Of a stretch of 41,182 nucleotides of DNA, positions 33,530-41,182 are shown in pieces. The translations under genes and the position numbers were made by a program. A model generated the notes under the pieces. The model made no database searches. It was not told the DNA's origin and worked only from the letters and a program-made list of their open reading frames with translations. Each line of letters starts with the position of its first letter. Position 1 is the first letter of the stretch. Location of the stretch: assembly GCA_005808865.1 (NCBI GenBank), contig SYKU01000346.1:1-41182 (forward strand). The letters run 5' to 3'. Source of the DNA: Acidobacteriota bacterium. GTDB lineage: Bacteria; Acidobacteriota; Terriglobia; Bryobacterales; Bryobacteraceae.

Positions 33530-36500
33530 TTACCAAAGGAGCTTCAGCGCAAACTGCGACTGTCTCGGCGCATTCGCCGTGCCTGTGACACGTCCAAACT
33601 GCGCATTCCCCACCGTCGTGTTGGGGGATCCGAACACCGGGTGATTCAACGCGTTGAAGCTCTCGCCACGCAACTCCAGCGCGACGCGATCGCCAGCAAT
33701 GTTGAAGCGCTTAAAAACCGACATGTCGAGCATCTCCACGAAGTCGCTCCGCAGGCTCGGGTGCATCCGCCCCATGTTGCCAAACGTGTACTGCGCCGGC
33801 AACCGGAATGCACCTGTGTCGAACCAGCGCTCCAGCGTTCGATTATCCAACGCCGCATTCTGGCCCGTCGAATCCGGGCGCTGTCCGCCGCCAAACGAGA
33901 AACTCGTGTTGCCCGTCGTCAGCATTTGTAAGGGTGAACCGCTGCTCAAAGTCATGATTCCATTCACCTGCCACTGGCCCAGCACCGCGTTCAGGAACCC
34001 GCTCCAGCCAGCCCCGAACTGCTTGCCTTTGCCAAACGGCAATTCATAGGTGTAGCTCGTCACCGCCCGGTGACGGTAGTCGTACGGCGAGATCGAGCGT
34101 TCGCACGCCCGGCAGTTGAAGTTCCGGAATCCCGAGGAATCCCAGGCATTGTCGCCGCCGTCGGCAATCAGCTTAGACCACGTATACGCCACCACCAACG
34201 TTCCGTTTTGCGAGAACCGCTTCTTGAAGGTCACCTGCAGGCTGTGGAAATTCGAGTTCCCCCAGGACGTGCCCGCATACGACACGCCGGGATACTGCGG
34301 GTAGGGCGTCAAGAGCTCTCCGCGCTGCACCGTTCGGTTGGACAACTGACCCACCGGAATGATCCCAAAGAATGGATTCGGAACCGTATCCAGCAGTCCT
34401 GCGTTCGGCCGGATCTGCGCATCCGCCAGTTGGTCCATCTGCCAGGGCAGCGGCAAATGCGTGCCCTTGTTGCCCGCATATGCCAGTTCGAGAACGATCG
34501 AATTGCCCAGATCCTGGCCAATCGAGAAGTTCCACTGCGAGTTATATGGAGTCGTCATTGTCGATGGGACTGGCGATCCAACACCTTGCCCCAGCGCGGC
34601 CGCTAATCCATTGACCGATCCCTCAGGCTGCAGCACGCCGTTCGGGAAAGGGTTCCGCAACAAATCTGTCGGCGTGACGCCGTCGATGGTCGGTACCCAC
34701 GGCGTCGCAGCACGGAACGGTGCCGTCCCGTAGTTATTTGCTCCATAAGTCGCCATGGTGTAGAAAATCCCGCCGCCAGCCCGGATAACGGTACCGGGCC
34801 GCAATTGGTAAGCAAGCCCGATTCGCGGCGCGAACTTGCCCAACTCGATGTCCTTCAGTGTCCGCCCCCGGCTGCCCTTGTTCGCGAAGGTCCACCCGCC
34901 CCTCAGATCCAGGCCCGTCCGCTGGCCCAGCGGATGCACGGCGCTCGGATCAAACACCGCGTAGCGGTCATACCGCTCCGTAAGCCCGGTCTCGAAATCC
35001 CACCGCAAACCCAGGTTCAGCGTCAGCTTTCGGTTCACTTTCCAGTCGTCCTGGACATAGAACCCGAAGCTCTTGCTTTCAAGCGCCGGCCGGATGCCGT
35101 GCACTTCGCTTCCGCCAGCGCCCGCTCCCAGGAGGAACGACGCAAACCCAAACCCGTTGTTGGCCGACACCACTCGCGGGTCCGGACCCTGTGTCATCGC
35201 GCGGTTAAACGTGAAATTCATGCTCCATGGCGCCTGCATGTGGTTGATCAGGTTCTCGCGCATCTCCGTGCCCACCTTGACGCTGTGACTGCCCACAACC
35301 TTGGAGAGTGTCCCGACGAACGTGTGCGACTGATTGGCGGATCGGAAGTTCCAATGGTGCAGCAACCCCGGCATCGTCATCTCTTCCACGGCGAACTCCG
35401 GGAACGCAAGCAGATCGGCTCCTGTCTCCGTGTTCAACGGAAGTCCAAGCGACGACGGCCGGAAGCCCTTATGCCAACTCCCGCGGTCTAGAATCGAACG
35501 CGCAAAGCCGTATCGAAGGCTCAGCAGTGTCGTCGGATTCACCGTCCAGCTATAGTCTAGAGCCATGTTCTGCATCCGTTCGTAGTTCGAATAGCAACCG
35601 CCGTCCGGGCAGCCTGGACCAGCCCACAACTCCGGCTGCGAATTCTCATTCTGGAAGATCGAGTAGCGGAAAAATATGCGCTGATTTTCGTTGAAATTGT
35701 GATCCACTTTCGAAGTCGCCCGATTCACAGCCGTCGGTGCTTTCCCCTGGAAGAAGAAGTTGTTCTGGCCCGTGTTCGTCTGCCCCGGGAGGTTCGGCCG
35801 CGGTCCATAGAACTTCAACACATTCGCCGACACCGGGTCGATCCGGTTTGCCGGCACCCGATTTCCCGGAAACACCGTACGGAGGAACTGCCCCGGCCGC
35901 GCCGGATCCGCCGTCGTCGAGAAAGGATCATAGACGTTCCGCAACTGCCCCGCGGCGTTCAGAGTCTTCGAGAAATCGCCCCCCATCTGCTCGTCCGTAG
36001 GCAACGTGAAGAACCGTGTCGACGCCGAGCGCTGCCTGCGTCCTTCATACACCGCGAACCAGAAAGTCTTGCTCCGGCCGTCGTAGACTTTCGGAATTAC
36101 CAGGGGACCGCCCGCACTCGCCCCGAATTCATTTCGCTGGAAGGTCGCCAATTTGGCGCCGCTCGCATTAGCGAACCAGTTGTTGGCGTCCATTTTGCTG
36201 TTCCGCAAGAACTCAAACAAGCTTCCGTGCAGCGTGTTCGTGCCGGACTTCGTGGCGATCGTCAGAATCCCGCCGCCCGAACGCCCATATTCCGCGCTAT
36301 AGGAGTTCGTTTGAATCCGGAACTCCTCCACACCTTCCACCGAGGGCACCGCGCTATTGGCATTCATATTTGCCGTATTGGAATTCATTGTCACCGGCAC
36401 GCCATCCATCAGGATCGCGTTCGACGAGTCTCGCCCGCCGTTCACCGTGAAAATCCCGATCGAATGGAAGCCTTCGTTCGCACTGCCGGCCGCTGGCCGC

Positions 36501-37003
36501 TGCGGGAACACACCCGCCGTCGCCCACGCCAGCGAGTACACATTCCGTCCGTTCAGAGGCAGATCGATAATTCGCTTGTTCTCAACCACGCCGCTCAGCG
36601 TAGCCGTCGTAGTATCAACCAACAGCGCACCGCCGGTCACCGTCACAGACTCCGACACAGCGCCCACCTGCAAGGCAACATTCATTTCGGCCTTCTGCTG
36701 CGTAGCAATGGGGATCAACTCAATCATGTGGGCCCGGAACCCCTCCTTCTCCGCCCGCAACTTGTACCGCCCCGGCGGCAGCGGCGACACCAGATAGAAC
36801 CCGCTTTCGTTGGAACTGGAGCGCAGGGTTACGTTGCGGTCAATATCCGTGACCACTACGCTTACTCCGGAAATAATCGCACCGGACGGATCCGTGACGA
36901 GACCCGACAACTGCCCCGCCACTGTTTGTGCCGCCAGTGATGGTGCAAAGAGCATCAGGGCGAACGGAACAGCCAACTGCCACTTGGACCATGTGTTTTT
37001 CAT
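33530..37003 (-). CDS. TonB-dependent receptor, Oar-like, with carboxypeptidase-regulatory domain (second copy)
   Basis: A 1157-residue outer-membrane protein. Leader M-K-N-T-W-S-K-W-Q-L-A-V-P-F-A-L-M-L-F-A-P-S-L-A-A-Q; regulatory-like domain about 28-110 (G-Q-L-S-G-L-V-T-D-P-S-G-A-I-I-S-G-V); plug with I-D-L-P-L-N-G-R-N-V and S-G-T-N-T-L-H-G-S-L-F-E-F; barrel ending S-Q-F-A-L-K-L-L-W. Same architecture as the first receptor but clearly diverged, so not a recent duplicate. GGAGGG lies 8 bases before the ATG. The ATG shares its first base with the stop of a truncated transposase frame (TAATG). The minus strand here is unusually G-rich and C-poor compared with the other receptor gene. No partner enzyme gene follows, unlike the first receptor. 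Confidence 0.95.
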   Translation of the reverse strand: MKNTWSKWQLAVPFALMLFAPSLAAQTVAGQLSGLVTDPSGAIISGVSVVVTDIDRNVTLRSSSNESGFYLVSPLPPGRYKLRAEKEGFRAHMIELIPIATQQKAEMNVALQVGAVSESVTVTGGALLVDTTTATLSGVVENKRIIDLPLNGRNVYSLAWATAGVFPQRPAAGSANEGFHSIGIFTVNGGRDSSNAILMDGVPVTMNSNTANMNANSAVPSVEGVEEFRIQTNSYSAEYGRSGGGILTIATKSGTNTLHGSLFEFLRNSKMDANNWFANASGAKLATFQRNEFGASAGGPLVIPKVYDGRSKTFWFAVYEGRRQRSASTRFFTLPTDEQMGGDFSKTLNAAGQLRNVYDPFSTTADPARPGQFLRTVFPGNRVPANRIDPVSANVLKFYGPRPNLPGQTNTGQNNFFFQGKAPTAVNRATSKVDHNFNENQRIFFRYSIFQNENSQPELWAGPGCPDGGCYSNYERMQNMALDYSWTVNPTTLLSLRYGFARSILDRGSWHKGFRPSSLGLPLNTETGADLLAFPEFAVEEMTMPGLLHHWNFRSANQSHTFVGTLSKVVGSHSVKVGTEMRENLINHMQAPWSMNFTFNRAMTQGPDPRVVSANNGFGFASFLLGAGAGGSEVHGIRPALESKSFGFYVQDDWKVNRKLTLNLGLRWDFETGLTERYDRYAVFDPSAVHPLGQRTGLDLRGGWTFANKGSRGRTLKDIELGKFAPRIGLAYQLRPGTVIRAGGGIFYTMATYGANNYGTAPFRAATPWVPTIDGVTPTDLLRNPFPNGVLQPEGSVNGLAAALGQGVGSPVPSTMTTPYNSQWNFSIGQDLGNSIVLELAYAGNKGTHLPLPWQMDQLADAQIRPNAGLLDTVPNPFFGIIPVGQLSNRTVQRGELLTPYPQYPGVSYAGTSWGNSNFHSLQVTFKKRFSQNGTLVVAYTWSKLIADGGDNAWDSSGFRNFNCRACERSISPYDYRHRAVTSYTYELPFGKGKQFGAGWSGFLNAVLGQWQVNGIMTLSSGSPLQMLTTGNTSFSFGGGQRPDSTGQNAALDNRTLERWFDTGAFRLPAQYTFGNMGRMHPSLRSDFVEMLDMSVFKRFNIAGDRVALELRGESFNALNHPVFGSPNTTVGNAQFGRVTGTANAPRQSQFALKLLW

Positions 37004-37416
37004 TAGGGACCCTCCAAAAGATGTAGTAATGACAACATATCCCGCCTTTCCGTGTCAAATGGCAGTGTTTTTGAGTTTTCCTTTACCTCCCCGTGCTCCT
37101 TGTACTGCCCCACCAGACGCGTCACCTGCGTCCGGCTCAATCCCGTCACCTTCCCCACGTACCGCCGCAGCAATCCTCGTGTTCGCTTGCCTTGCTCCCG
37201 GTACTGCTGCTGCCGTAGCGTCCCGCTGATCCACCTGTACATCTCCGCCCGCTCTTTGCCTGCGAAGCGGACTTGCTCGGTCGCCTCTATCAACGCCTGG
37301 ATTTGCTCCAGGCTCAACTTCCCGGCATCCTGCATTTTGACGATCACGCCCAGCATGCGGTCAACTTCCCCTTCAGGCCCATCCTGTGTTGGAAACCGGT
37401 CCTCCTTCAGGCCCAT
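37003..37416 (-). pseudogene. transposase/integrase N-terminal fragment
   Basis: A 137-codon frame. From M-L-G-V-I-V-K-M-Q-D-A-G-K-L-S-L-E-Q-I-Q through R-G-L-L-R-R-Y-V-G-K-V-T-G-L-S-R-T-Q-V-T-R-L and Y-K-E-H-G-E-V-K it matches the N-terminal helix-turn-helix part of a DDE integrase-type transposase common in acidobacterial genomes. Whole proteins of this kind are about 350-400 residues. Here similarity stops after E-V-K, the DDE core is absent, and about 23 unrelated residues run to a TAA that overlaps the receptor start. The basic C-terminal half keeps a plausible helix-turn-helix, so a DNA-binding product cannot be excluded. Family naming is from memory. Confidence 0.7.
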
Positions 37417-37423
37417 CCTGTGT
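37370..37423. repeat. 20-bp direct repeat at the transposase start
   Basis: CCTTCAGGCCCATCCTGTGT occurs at 37370-37389 and again at 37404-37423, exactly identical, with a 34-bp period. The second copy covers the proposed start codon of the transposase fragment and the first falls inside its coding sequence. It is a recent small duplication or part of the element's end. Confidence 0.85.
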
Positions 37424-37458
37424 CGGATAAGACTCAGCTTGACTTCTCCCCGAGCGAT

Positions 37459-37468
37459 ACGATATCGT
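37459..37468. promoter_or_regulatory. palindrome upstream of the anti-sigma gene
   Basis: ACGATATCGT, a perfect 10-bp palindrome 31 bases before the ATG at 37500, with a TTGACT 15 bases upstream (37439-37444). It could be an operator overlapping a promoter; no good -10 at 16-18 bp spacing was found. Confidence 0.25.
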
Positions 37469-37499
37469 GATCCATTCGATTTAACGTGCCGGCGAATCT

Positions 37500-37964
37500 A
37501 TGAGCGACGACACTCTCGGTGACGTTTGTACAGTGGAAAAGGTATTGGATTCGACACTGGAGAGCGTCGACGTCGCCGAGTTACTCGTGATGGATTTGGC
37601 TCTAAGCGCCGGATTCGACGAAGACGACTTGATGGGAATCAGCTTGGCTGTGCGAGAGTGCCTGGTGAACGCCGTCAAGCACGGAAATAGGTTCAGCGAG
37701 TTAAAGAAAGTACGGTTCCAGGTGCTGCAGGCGCCGAACCGGATTACGGTGAAGATCCGCGATGAAGGCGCGGGATTTAAGCTCGAGGACGTGCCCGACC
37801 CGCTAGCCGAGGAAAACCTCATGCGCAGCTCCGGGCGGGGACTTTTCCTGATCAGGGCGTTTGTGGACGAATTTACCGTGAGGGGTCTCGAACCGCATGG
37901 AACCGAAGTTACGCTGATAAAGTCGAGGGCTAATGGCCACCCGCCGAGCAGCCCGCCTGGTTAG
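37500..37964 (+). CDS. anti-sigma factor serine kinase (RsbW/SpoIIAB-like)
   Basis: A 154-residue GHKL ATPase (HATPase_c_2). N-box I-S-L-A-V-R-E-C-L-V-N-A-V-K-H-G-N, G1 box R-D-E-G-A-G-F, G2 region S-S-G-R-G-L-F-L-I. Such kinases hold a sigma factor inactive and phosphorylate a STAS antagonist on Ser; when the antagonist is dephosphorylated it frees the sigma factor. The STAS gene follows 72 bp downstream on the same strand. No sigma factor or PP2C phosphatase gene is in view, so the target may be elsewhere. The start has no Shine-Dalgarno, but the ATG at 37500 gives the expected length. The C-terminal tail N-G-H-P-P-S-S-P-P-G is probably unstructured. Confidence 0.88.
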   Translation: MSDDTLGDVCTVEKVLDSTLESVDVAELLVMDLALSAGFDEDDLMGISLAVRECLVNAVKHGNRFSELKKVRFQVLQAPNRITVKIRDEGAGFKLEDVPDPLAEENLMRSSGRGLFLIRAFVDEFTVRGLEPHGTEVTLIKSRANGHPPSSPPG

Positions 37965-37993
37965 AAGGTTGATGGAACTCGAAAGAGCTTGGC

Positions 37994-38017
37994 AGTGTCT
38001 TAAATGTAGTGTCTTAA
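37994..38017 (+). repeat. 10-bp direct repeat in the rsbW-rsbV gap
   Basis: AGTGTCTTAA at 37994-38003 and 38008-38017, 14-bp period, just before the AGGAGG Shine-Dalgarno of the STAS gene. It may be a binding site or translation-control element, or chance in an AT-richer leader. Confidence 0.5.
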
Positions 38018-38036
38018 TAGCGAGGAGGAATTCAGA

Positions 38037-38381
38037 GTGAGCATAACTTTAACGAATCGGCAGGTGGGTGACATTACGGTAATCGATGTCGCCGGCCGCA
38101 TTACCCTTGGGGAAGGCTCAAGTGCCTTGCGCGACGCGTTGCGCGAGTTGGTGTCCAAGGGCCAGAAAAAGATTCTCTTGAGCCTGGGCGACGTCTCCTA
38201 TATCGACAGTTCCGGAATCGGCGAGCTTGTCTCGGGCTTCACCACGGTAACGAACCAGGGCGGGCAACTCAAGCTGCTCAACCTTACTAAGCGTGTCAAG
38301 GATCTTCTTCAGATCACGAAGCTGTACACGGTGTTCGACGTCCACGACGAGGAATCGACCGCGATTCGCGCCTACAACTGA
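38037..38381 (+). CDS. STAS-domain anti-sigma factor antagonist (RsbV/SpoIIAA-like)
   Basis: A 114-residue single STAS domain. The phosphorylation site motif is Y-I-D-S-S-G-I-G-E-L, with Ser58 the expected target of the neighbouring kinase. The N-terminal beta-strands read G-D-I-T-V-I-D-V-A-G-R-I-T-L-G-E-G. GTG start at 38037 with AGGAGG (38023-38028) at ideal spacing, so it should be translated better than the kinase ahead of it. The stop overlaps the last 10 bp of the convergent isomerase gene. Together with the kinase it forms a partner-switching module, but no sigma factor gene is present here. Confidence 0.93.
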   Translation: MSITLTNRQVGDITVIDVAGRITLGEGSSALRDALRELVSKGQKKILLSLGDVSYIDSSGIGELVSGFTTVTNQGGQLKLLNLTKRVKDLLQITKLYTVFDVHDEESTAIRAYN

Positions 38382-39217
38382 CCGCGGATACGTTCGAGCA
38401 GCCGGACGCCCATCGCGATATCGCGCAGGCGCTCTTGATGGTCGGGGACTTCGCGCTCGATATTCATGGGGCAGCGGTAACCGATCTCCTTCAGCTTCGC
38501 GACGAAGCGCTCCATCCCGACTGATCCCTGGCCCAGGGGACGCTCCGTACCGAGCGCGCCCGGTACATCTTTTGGCGGCCAGTCGCCATCCTTCGCGTGA
38601 ACGGAGACTACGTGCTCTGCCAGCACGCCGAGTGCTTCGATCGGATCGCCCGTGCCGTAGAGGATCATGTTCGCCGGGTCGAAGTTGATTCGCAGGTTCG
38701 CGCGGCCCGTATCCTTGAAGAAGTGCAGCAGCGTCCTGGCTGGCTCCTGGCCGGTTTCGAGCGCAAAATTCTGGCCGTGCCGTGCCGCGTGATCGCAGAT
38801 CCGCCGCACCATTTCGCGCACCGCGATGTAATCGGGATGCTCTTCATCCTCCGGCACGAACCCAATGTGGCACGCGACGCTCTTCACGCCGAGTGCCGCC
38901 GCAAAGTCGCTGCACTCGAGCGTGCGGGCTTCGCGTTCCGCGCGCGTGGCCGGCGGGATAAAACCCACCGTTCGCTGCGCCGTTGGAATATCCGCGTAGT
39001 CCTCGCCGTTGTAGGCGCAGAAAACGGTAACTAGCGTGAACTCCTCGGCTTCAAGCCCGGCCTTCCACGAGACGGCCGCGCCGTCCAGGTTCATGTTTCC
39101 CGGCACGCCGATCTGCCCGCATCGAACGCCTAGAGCCTTCTGCTCCCGAATCGTCTCGACCGGATCGCGCCCGCCCCAAAACATTACGCCGATTTCCAGA
39201 TCTCTCAAAGACTGCAT
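38372..39217 (-). CDS. sugar phosphate isomerase/epimerase family protein (AP endonuclease 2-like)
   Basis: A 281-residue TIM-barrel of the xylose-isomerase-like (AP_endonuc_2) family. Metal/active-site residues fit: C-H-I-G-F-V-P on strand 4, F-A-L-E-T-G-Q-E on strand 5 (Glu), I-N-F-D-P-A-N on strand 6 (Asp), V-S-V-H-A-K-D-G-D on strand 7 (His), and N-I-E-R-E-V-P at the end (Glu). The substrate is unknown; such genes are usually coupled to Gfo/Idh/MocA oxidoreductases in inositol or sugar pathways. It starts inside the last 13 bp of the oxidoreductase gene with GGAGAG nine bases upstream, so translation is coupled. It overlaps the convergent STAS gene by 10 bp. Confidence 0.9.
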   Translation of the reverse strand: MQSLRDLEIGVMFWGGRDPVETIREQKALGVRCGQIGVPGNMNLDGAAVSWKAGLEAEEFTLVTVFCAYNGEDYADIPTAQRTVGFIPPATRAEREARTLECSDFAAALGVKSVACHIGFVPEDEEHPDYIAVREMVRRICDHAARHGQNFALETGQEPARTLLHFFKDTGRANLRINFDPANMILYGTGDPIEALGVLAEHVVSVHAKDGDWPPKDVPGALGTERPLGQGSVGMERFVAKLKEIGYRCPMNIEREVPDHQERLRDIAMGVRLLERIRGQL

Positions 39218-40221
39218 GCGATTTTCTCTCCGTATCTCGATCGCGACTCAAGTATGAGCCGTGTGATCTTCACTGCCGCCGCCGATTCACCGGCGGGGCA
39301 TTTCTCAGGTTGCCGCGCTGCCGCCGCGCATTCGATGAAGTACTCAATCTCCGCCTGATAACCGTCCACTTCGGCCGTCGCGAACGCTTCCGATTCGCCG
39401 TTCGCGCCGTAAAGCACCAGCGGCCTGCCGGCCGAACTGTATTCAAGCGTACCGCCATCCGAAACGATGGTGAACTCCATCGAGAACGGGTACGCTTTCG
39501 GATGGTGCCAGCCGCCCGTGATCGTCACCGGGCCAATCTCCGGGTAATGGAGTTGCGCGACAATGTAGTCGATTCCGCCCGGCATGTTCTCGTGTCCGAG
39601 CGCCGAGACCGCCGTGGGGCGGCCAAATAGATGAATCGCGAAATCGACGTCGTGGATCAGCAGGTCGAAAACGCCGCCTCCGCTTTGGCCCTCGTCATGA
39701 AGCCACTTGCTCCAGGACGGTGCGGCGCAGCGCCTCCGCAGAAACGCCGAGCGGACCGCGCCCAGGCTGCGGGATTGCAGGATGCCGCGCGCCATCTCAT
39801 AATCGGGAAAGAAGCGCAGCACCTGCGCGGTCATCAGAACGCGGCCGGCCCTGTTCGCTTCGGCGATCATGGCGTCACACGATTCACCGTCGAGCGCCAT
39901 GGGCTTTTCGACCAGCACGTGCTTGCCCGCCCGAAGCGCCTCCGTGGCGACGGGCGCGTGCATCGCGGTAGGCAGGCAGATGTCGACCGCGTCGATGGCC
40001 GGATCGCGAAGTGCTTCTTCGACGGTCTTATACTTACGGACGCTTGAAAAATCAAGCTTCTCGCCTGGTCCTCCGAGATTGCCCTGAATATCCGACAGAT
40101 CGCCGGTCAACTTCCTTTCGTCCGCGCTGACAACCGCCGCGAGCGTGGCTGAGGGAATATGGCGGAGAGCTTTGAGGTGCGTGCTCCCCATGAAGCCGAG
40201 TCCAAGGACGGCGATTCGCAT
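39205..40221 (-). CDS. Gfo/Idh/MocA family NAD(P)-dependent oxidoreductase
   Basis: A 338-residue cytoplasmic dehydrogenase. Rossmann motif V-L-G-L-G-F-M-G (5-12), the family's H-V-L-V-E-K-P-M-A-L (Glu105-Lys106-Pro107, with the catalytic/cofactor-site Lys), and a C-terminal alpha/beta domain containing G-G-G-V-F-D-L-L-I-H-D-V-D (His as a catalytic-site candidate). It likely oxidises a sugar or inositol-like hydroxyl. The downstream isomerase overlaps it by 13 bp, so the two act in one pathway. No Shine-Dalgarno before the ATG; a TAGAAT -10-like hexamer lies 9-10 bases upstream of it on the minus strand, so a short leader is possible. Confidence 0.94.
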   Translation of the reverse strand: MRIAVLGLGFMGSTHLKALRHIPSATLAAVVSADERKLTGDLSDIQGNLGGPGEKLDFSSVRKYKTVEEALRDPAIDAVDICLPTAMHAPVATEALRAGKHVLVEKPMALDGESCDAMIAEANRAGRVLMTAQVLRFFPDYEMARGILQSRSLGAVRSAFLRRRCAAPSWSKWLHDEGQSGGGVFDLLIHDVDFAIHLFGRPTAVSALGHENMPGGIDYIVAQLHYPEIGPVTITGGWHHPKAYPFSMEFTIVSDGGTLEYSSAGRPLVLYGANGESEAFATAEVDGYQAEIEYFIECAAAARQPEKCPAGESAAAVKITRLILESRSRYGEKIACSL

Positions 40222-40547
40222 GAAGAGGAGATTCTACCAGAAGACGGCGGACCGAATGGCCTCCAGCACCGGAATGGCCGGGGATCATCTTCGGAACGTC
40301 TTCACGAAGACTTCCACCCGGGCAACATCAGCTCGGAAAAGCGCGGCATATCTTCAGCGAACCGCGACGCCCGTTTCTCAAGTTCGCCTCCCTAAGTGAT
40401 TAGGCGGGCAACTTTGCCGGAGACCGTGCCTTCCGGACTGCGGAGCCCCACCGGCTGATGCTTTCCCTCTCTGATATACTCAAGCCAGATGGATCGCTAC
40501 ACCTCGCCCTTGCCGCCTGCCCGGCCCCACCCTACGCAACAACACAA
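40222..40547. other. 326-bp divergent intergenic region
   Basis: Promoters for the oxidoreductase (minus) and phoH (plus) should be here. A plus-strand TATACT at 40475-40480 is the best -10-like site for phoH, without a clear -35. Frames crossing the region are short and not family-like. A 20-codon upstream frame is listed separately. Confidence 0.5.
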
Positions 40548-40551
40548 ATGA
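40489..40551 (+). CDS. possible short upstream open reading frame before phoH
   Basis: A 20-codon frame [20 protein letters not shown] ending in a TGA that overlaps the phoH ATG (ATGA). It would start about 10 bases after the -10-like TATACT, so it could be leaderless. It is rich in Pro (six of 20), which may slow ribosomes. No homology is known; it may be a translation-control leader or chance. Confidence 0.25.
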   Translation: MDRYTSPLPPARPHPTQQHK

Positions 40552-41182
40552 AAGAAAGCGTTGAAATCAGCCGTGGCATTGAGAGCCTGTTCGGAACGCG
40601 CGACGAGAATATCCGGCTCTTTGAATCCGGCCTCAGCGTCAGTACTCACCTGTCCAACACAGCCCTTGAGATCGAGGGCGAACTGGCCAACGTCAGCCGC
40701 GCGCGCGACATCCTGGAAGAATATGCGGCCCTCGTTCGCGAGGGGCACGTCTTCGCCAACGGGGATCTGCAAAGCTATCTTCGAGTAGTCACCGAAGACC
40801 CCTCCGTCAGTCTCCGCGGACTCGTCTCGAGCGGGCGGCAGCGCAACTTCGGGAAAAAGACGCTGACGCCCAAGACCACGAATCAACGCCGCTATCTCGA
40901 AGCTATAGAACGGAACGATCTCGTTTTCGGCGTCGGCCCCGCCGGTACGGGCAAGACCTATCTCGCAGTTGCCATGGCGGTTTCCGCCCTCATAAGCAAG
41001 AAGGTTGCGCGCATCATTCTGACCAGGCCCGCGGTCGAAGCCGGAGAGCGCCTGGGCTTTCTCCCTGGCACGCTGCAGGAGAAAATCGATCCCTACCTCC
41101 GTCCGCTCTACGACGCGCTTCACGACATGCTTGAGGCCGAGAAGGTTGAGAAGTTGCTCGAGCGAAACTCCATCGAAGTCGC
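40548..41182 (+). CDS. phoH: PhoH family ATPase, C-terminal part beyond the window
   Basis: The first 211 codons of a PhoH-like protein (family usually about 320-350). The N-terminal KH-like part has [14 protein letters not shown] and R-D-I-L-E-E-Y. The P-loop domain starts with [25 protein letters not shown] (Walker A G-P-A-G-T-G-K-T) and continues [18 protein letters not shown] and L-R-P-L-Y-D-A-L. PhoH proteins are ATPases linked to RNA metabolism and often lie next to ybeY, which could follow outside this window. ATG at 40548 without a Shine-Dalgarno; another in-frame ATG at 40458 would add 30 weakly conserved residues. Confidence 0.93.
   Translation, partial: MKESVEISRGIESLFGTRDENIRLFESGLSVSTHLSNTALEIEGELANVSRARDILEEYAALVREGHVFANGDLQSYLRVVTEDPSVSLRGLVSSGRQRNFGKKTLTPKTTNQRRYLEAIERNDLVFGVGPAGTGKTYLAVAMAVSALISKKVARIILTRPAVEAGERLGFLPGTLQEKIDPYLRPLYDALHDMLEAEKVEKLLERNSIEV

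Noticed and set aside
40497-41123. 208-codon minus-strand frame over the phoH region
   Set aside because: It is the antisense shadow of phoH, whose Walker A and family blocks are clear on the plus strand.

Overview
The window looks like a chromosomal stretch of an acidobacterium of the Solibacter/Bryobacter type. This is an inference from gene content, not from a marker gene. The pointers are two very large Oar-like TonB-dependent receptors with an N-terminal carboxypeptidase-regulatory domain, a Planctomycete-type cytochrome (DUF1549/DUF1553) gene paired with a DUF1501 gene, many Tat- or Sec-exported enzymes, DUF2277, and a GC-rich genome with frequent GTG/TTG starts and weak Shine-Dalgarno sequences. 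No rRNA, tRNA, CRISPR array, phage or plasmid module was found.

Layout. 1-0.1 kb: the first 31 codons of an IS630-type transposase. 0.17-3.4 kb: an exported alpha/beta hydrolase and a divergent Tat-exported isochorismatase-like hydrolase. 3.5-9.8 kb: a minus-strand housekeeping/metabolic run (gamma-glutamyltransferase, a truncated creatininase, DUF2277, ssb, nitrite/sulfite reductase, purH). 9.85-12.3 kb: an MFS transporter, a 510-bp gene-free stretch and an SDR reductase. 12.4-16.6 kb: a two-component locus (hybrid kinase, single-domain response regulator, NtrC-type sigma-54 activator) in which the sigma-54 activator carries an in-frame TAG exactly at the Walker B glutamate. 17.1-22.35 kb: a DoeB-like deacylase, a DUF1501 protein and a DUF1553 cytochrome. 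22.35-23.3 kb: gene-free. 23.3-25.1 kb: a clan GH-A-like exported protein translationally coupled to a metal-dependent amidohydrolase. 25.2-32.2 kb: a minus-strand unit (TonB-dependent receptor, exported 650-aa protein of unknown function, PQQ-type beta-propeller). 32.3-33.5 kb: fluC/crcB, then a decayed end of a second sigma-54 activator. 33.5-37.4 kb: a second TonB-dependent receptor whose 5' end is fused by a TAATG overlap to a truncated transposase. 37.5-38.4 kb: an anti-sigma factor kinase/STAS antagonist pair. 38.4-40.2 kb: a sugar isomerase/Gfo-Idh-MocA oxidoreductase pair. 40.5 kb to the end: phoH, cut by the window edge.

How it works together. Most of the window suits a soil heterotroph that degrades and imports organic polymers and amides: exported hydrolases, receptors, an amidohydrolase, deacylases, sugar isomerase/oxidoreductase. 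Signalling genes are numerous. Several loci are visibly decaying (sigma-54 activator, second activator fragment, creatininase, two transposase fragments). I did not find a clearly new multi-gene defence or mobile system. The most notable items are the stop codon at the catalytic Walker B position, the transposase-receptor fusion, the coupled GH-like/amidohydrolase pair, and the receptor/unknown/PQQ unit.
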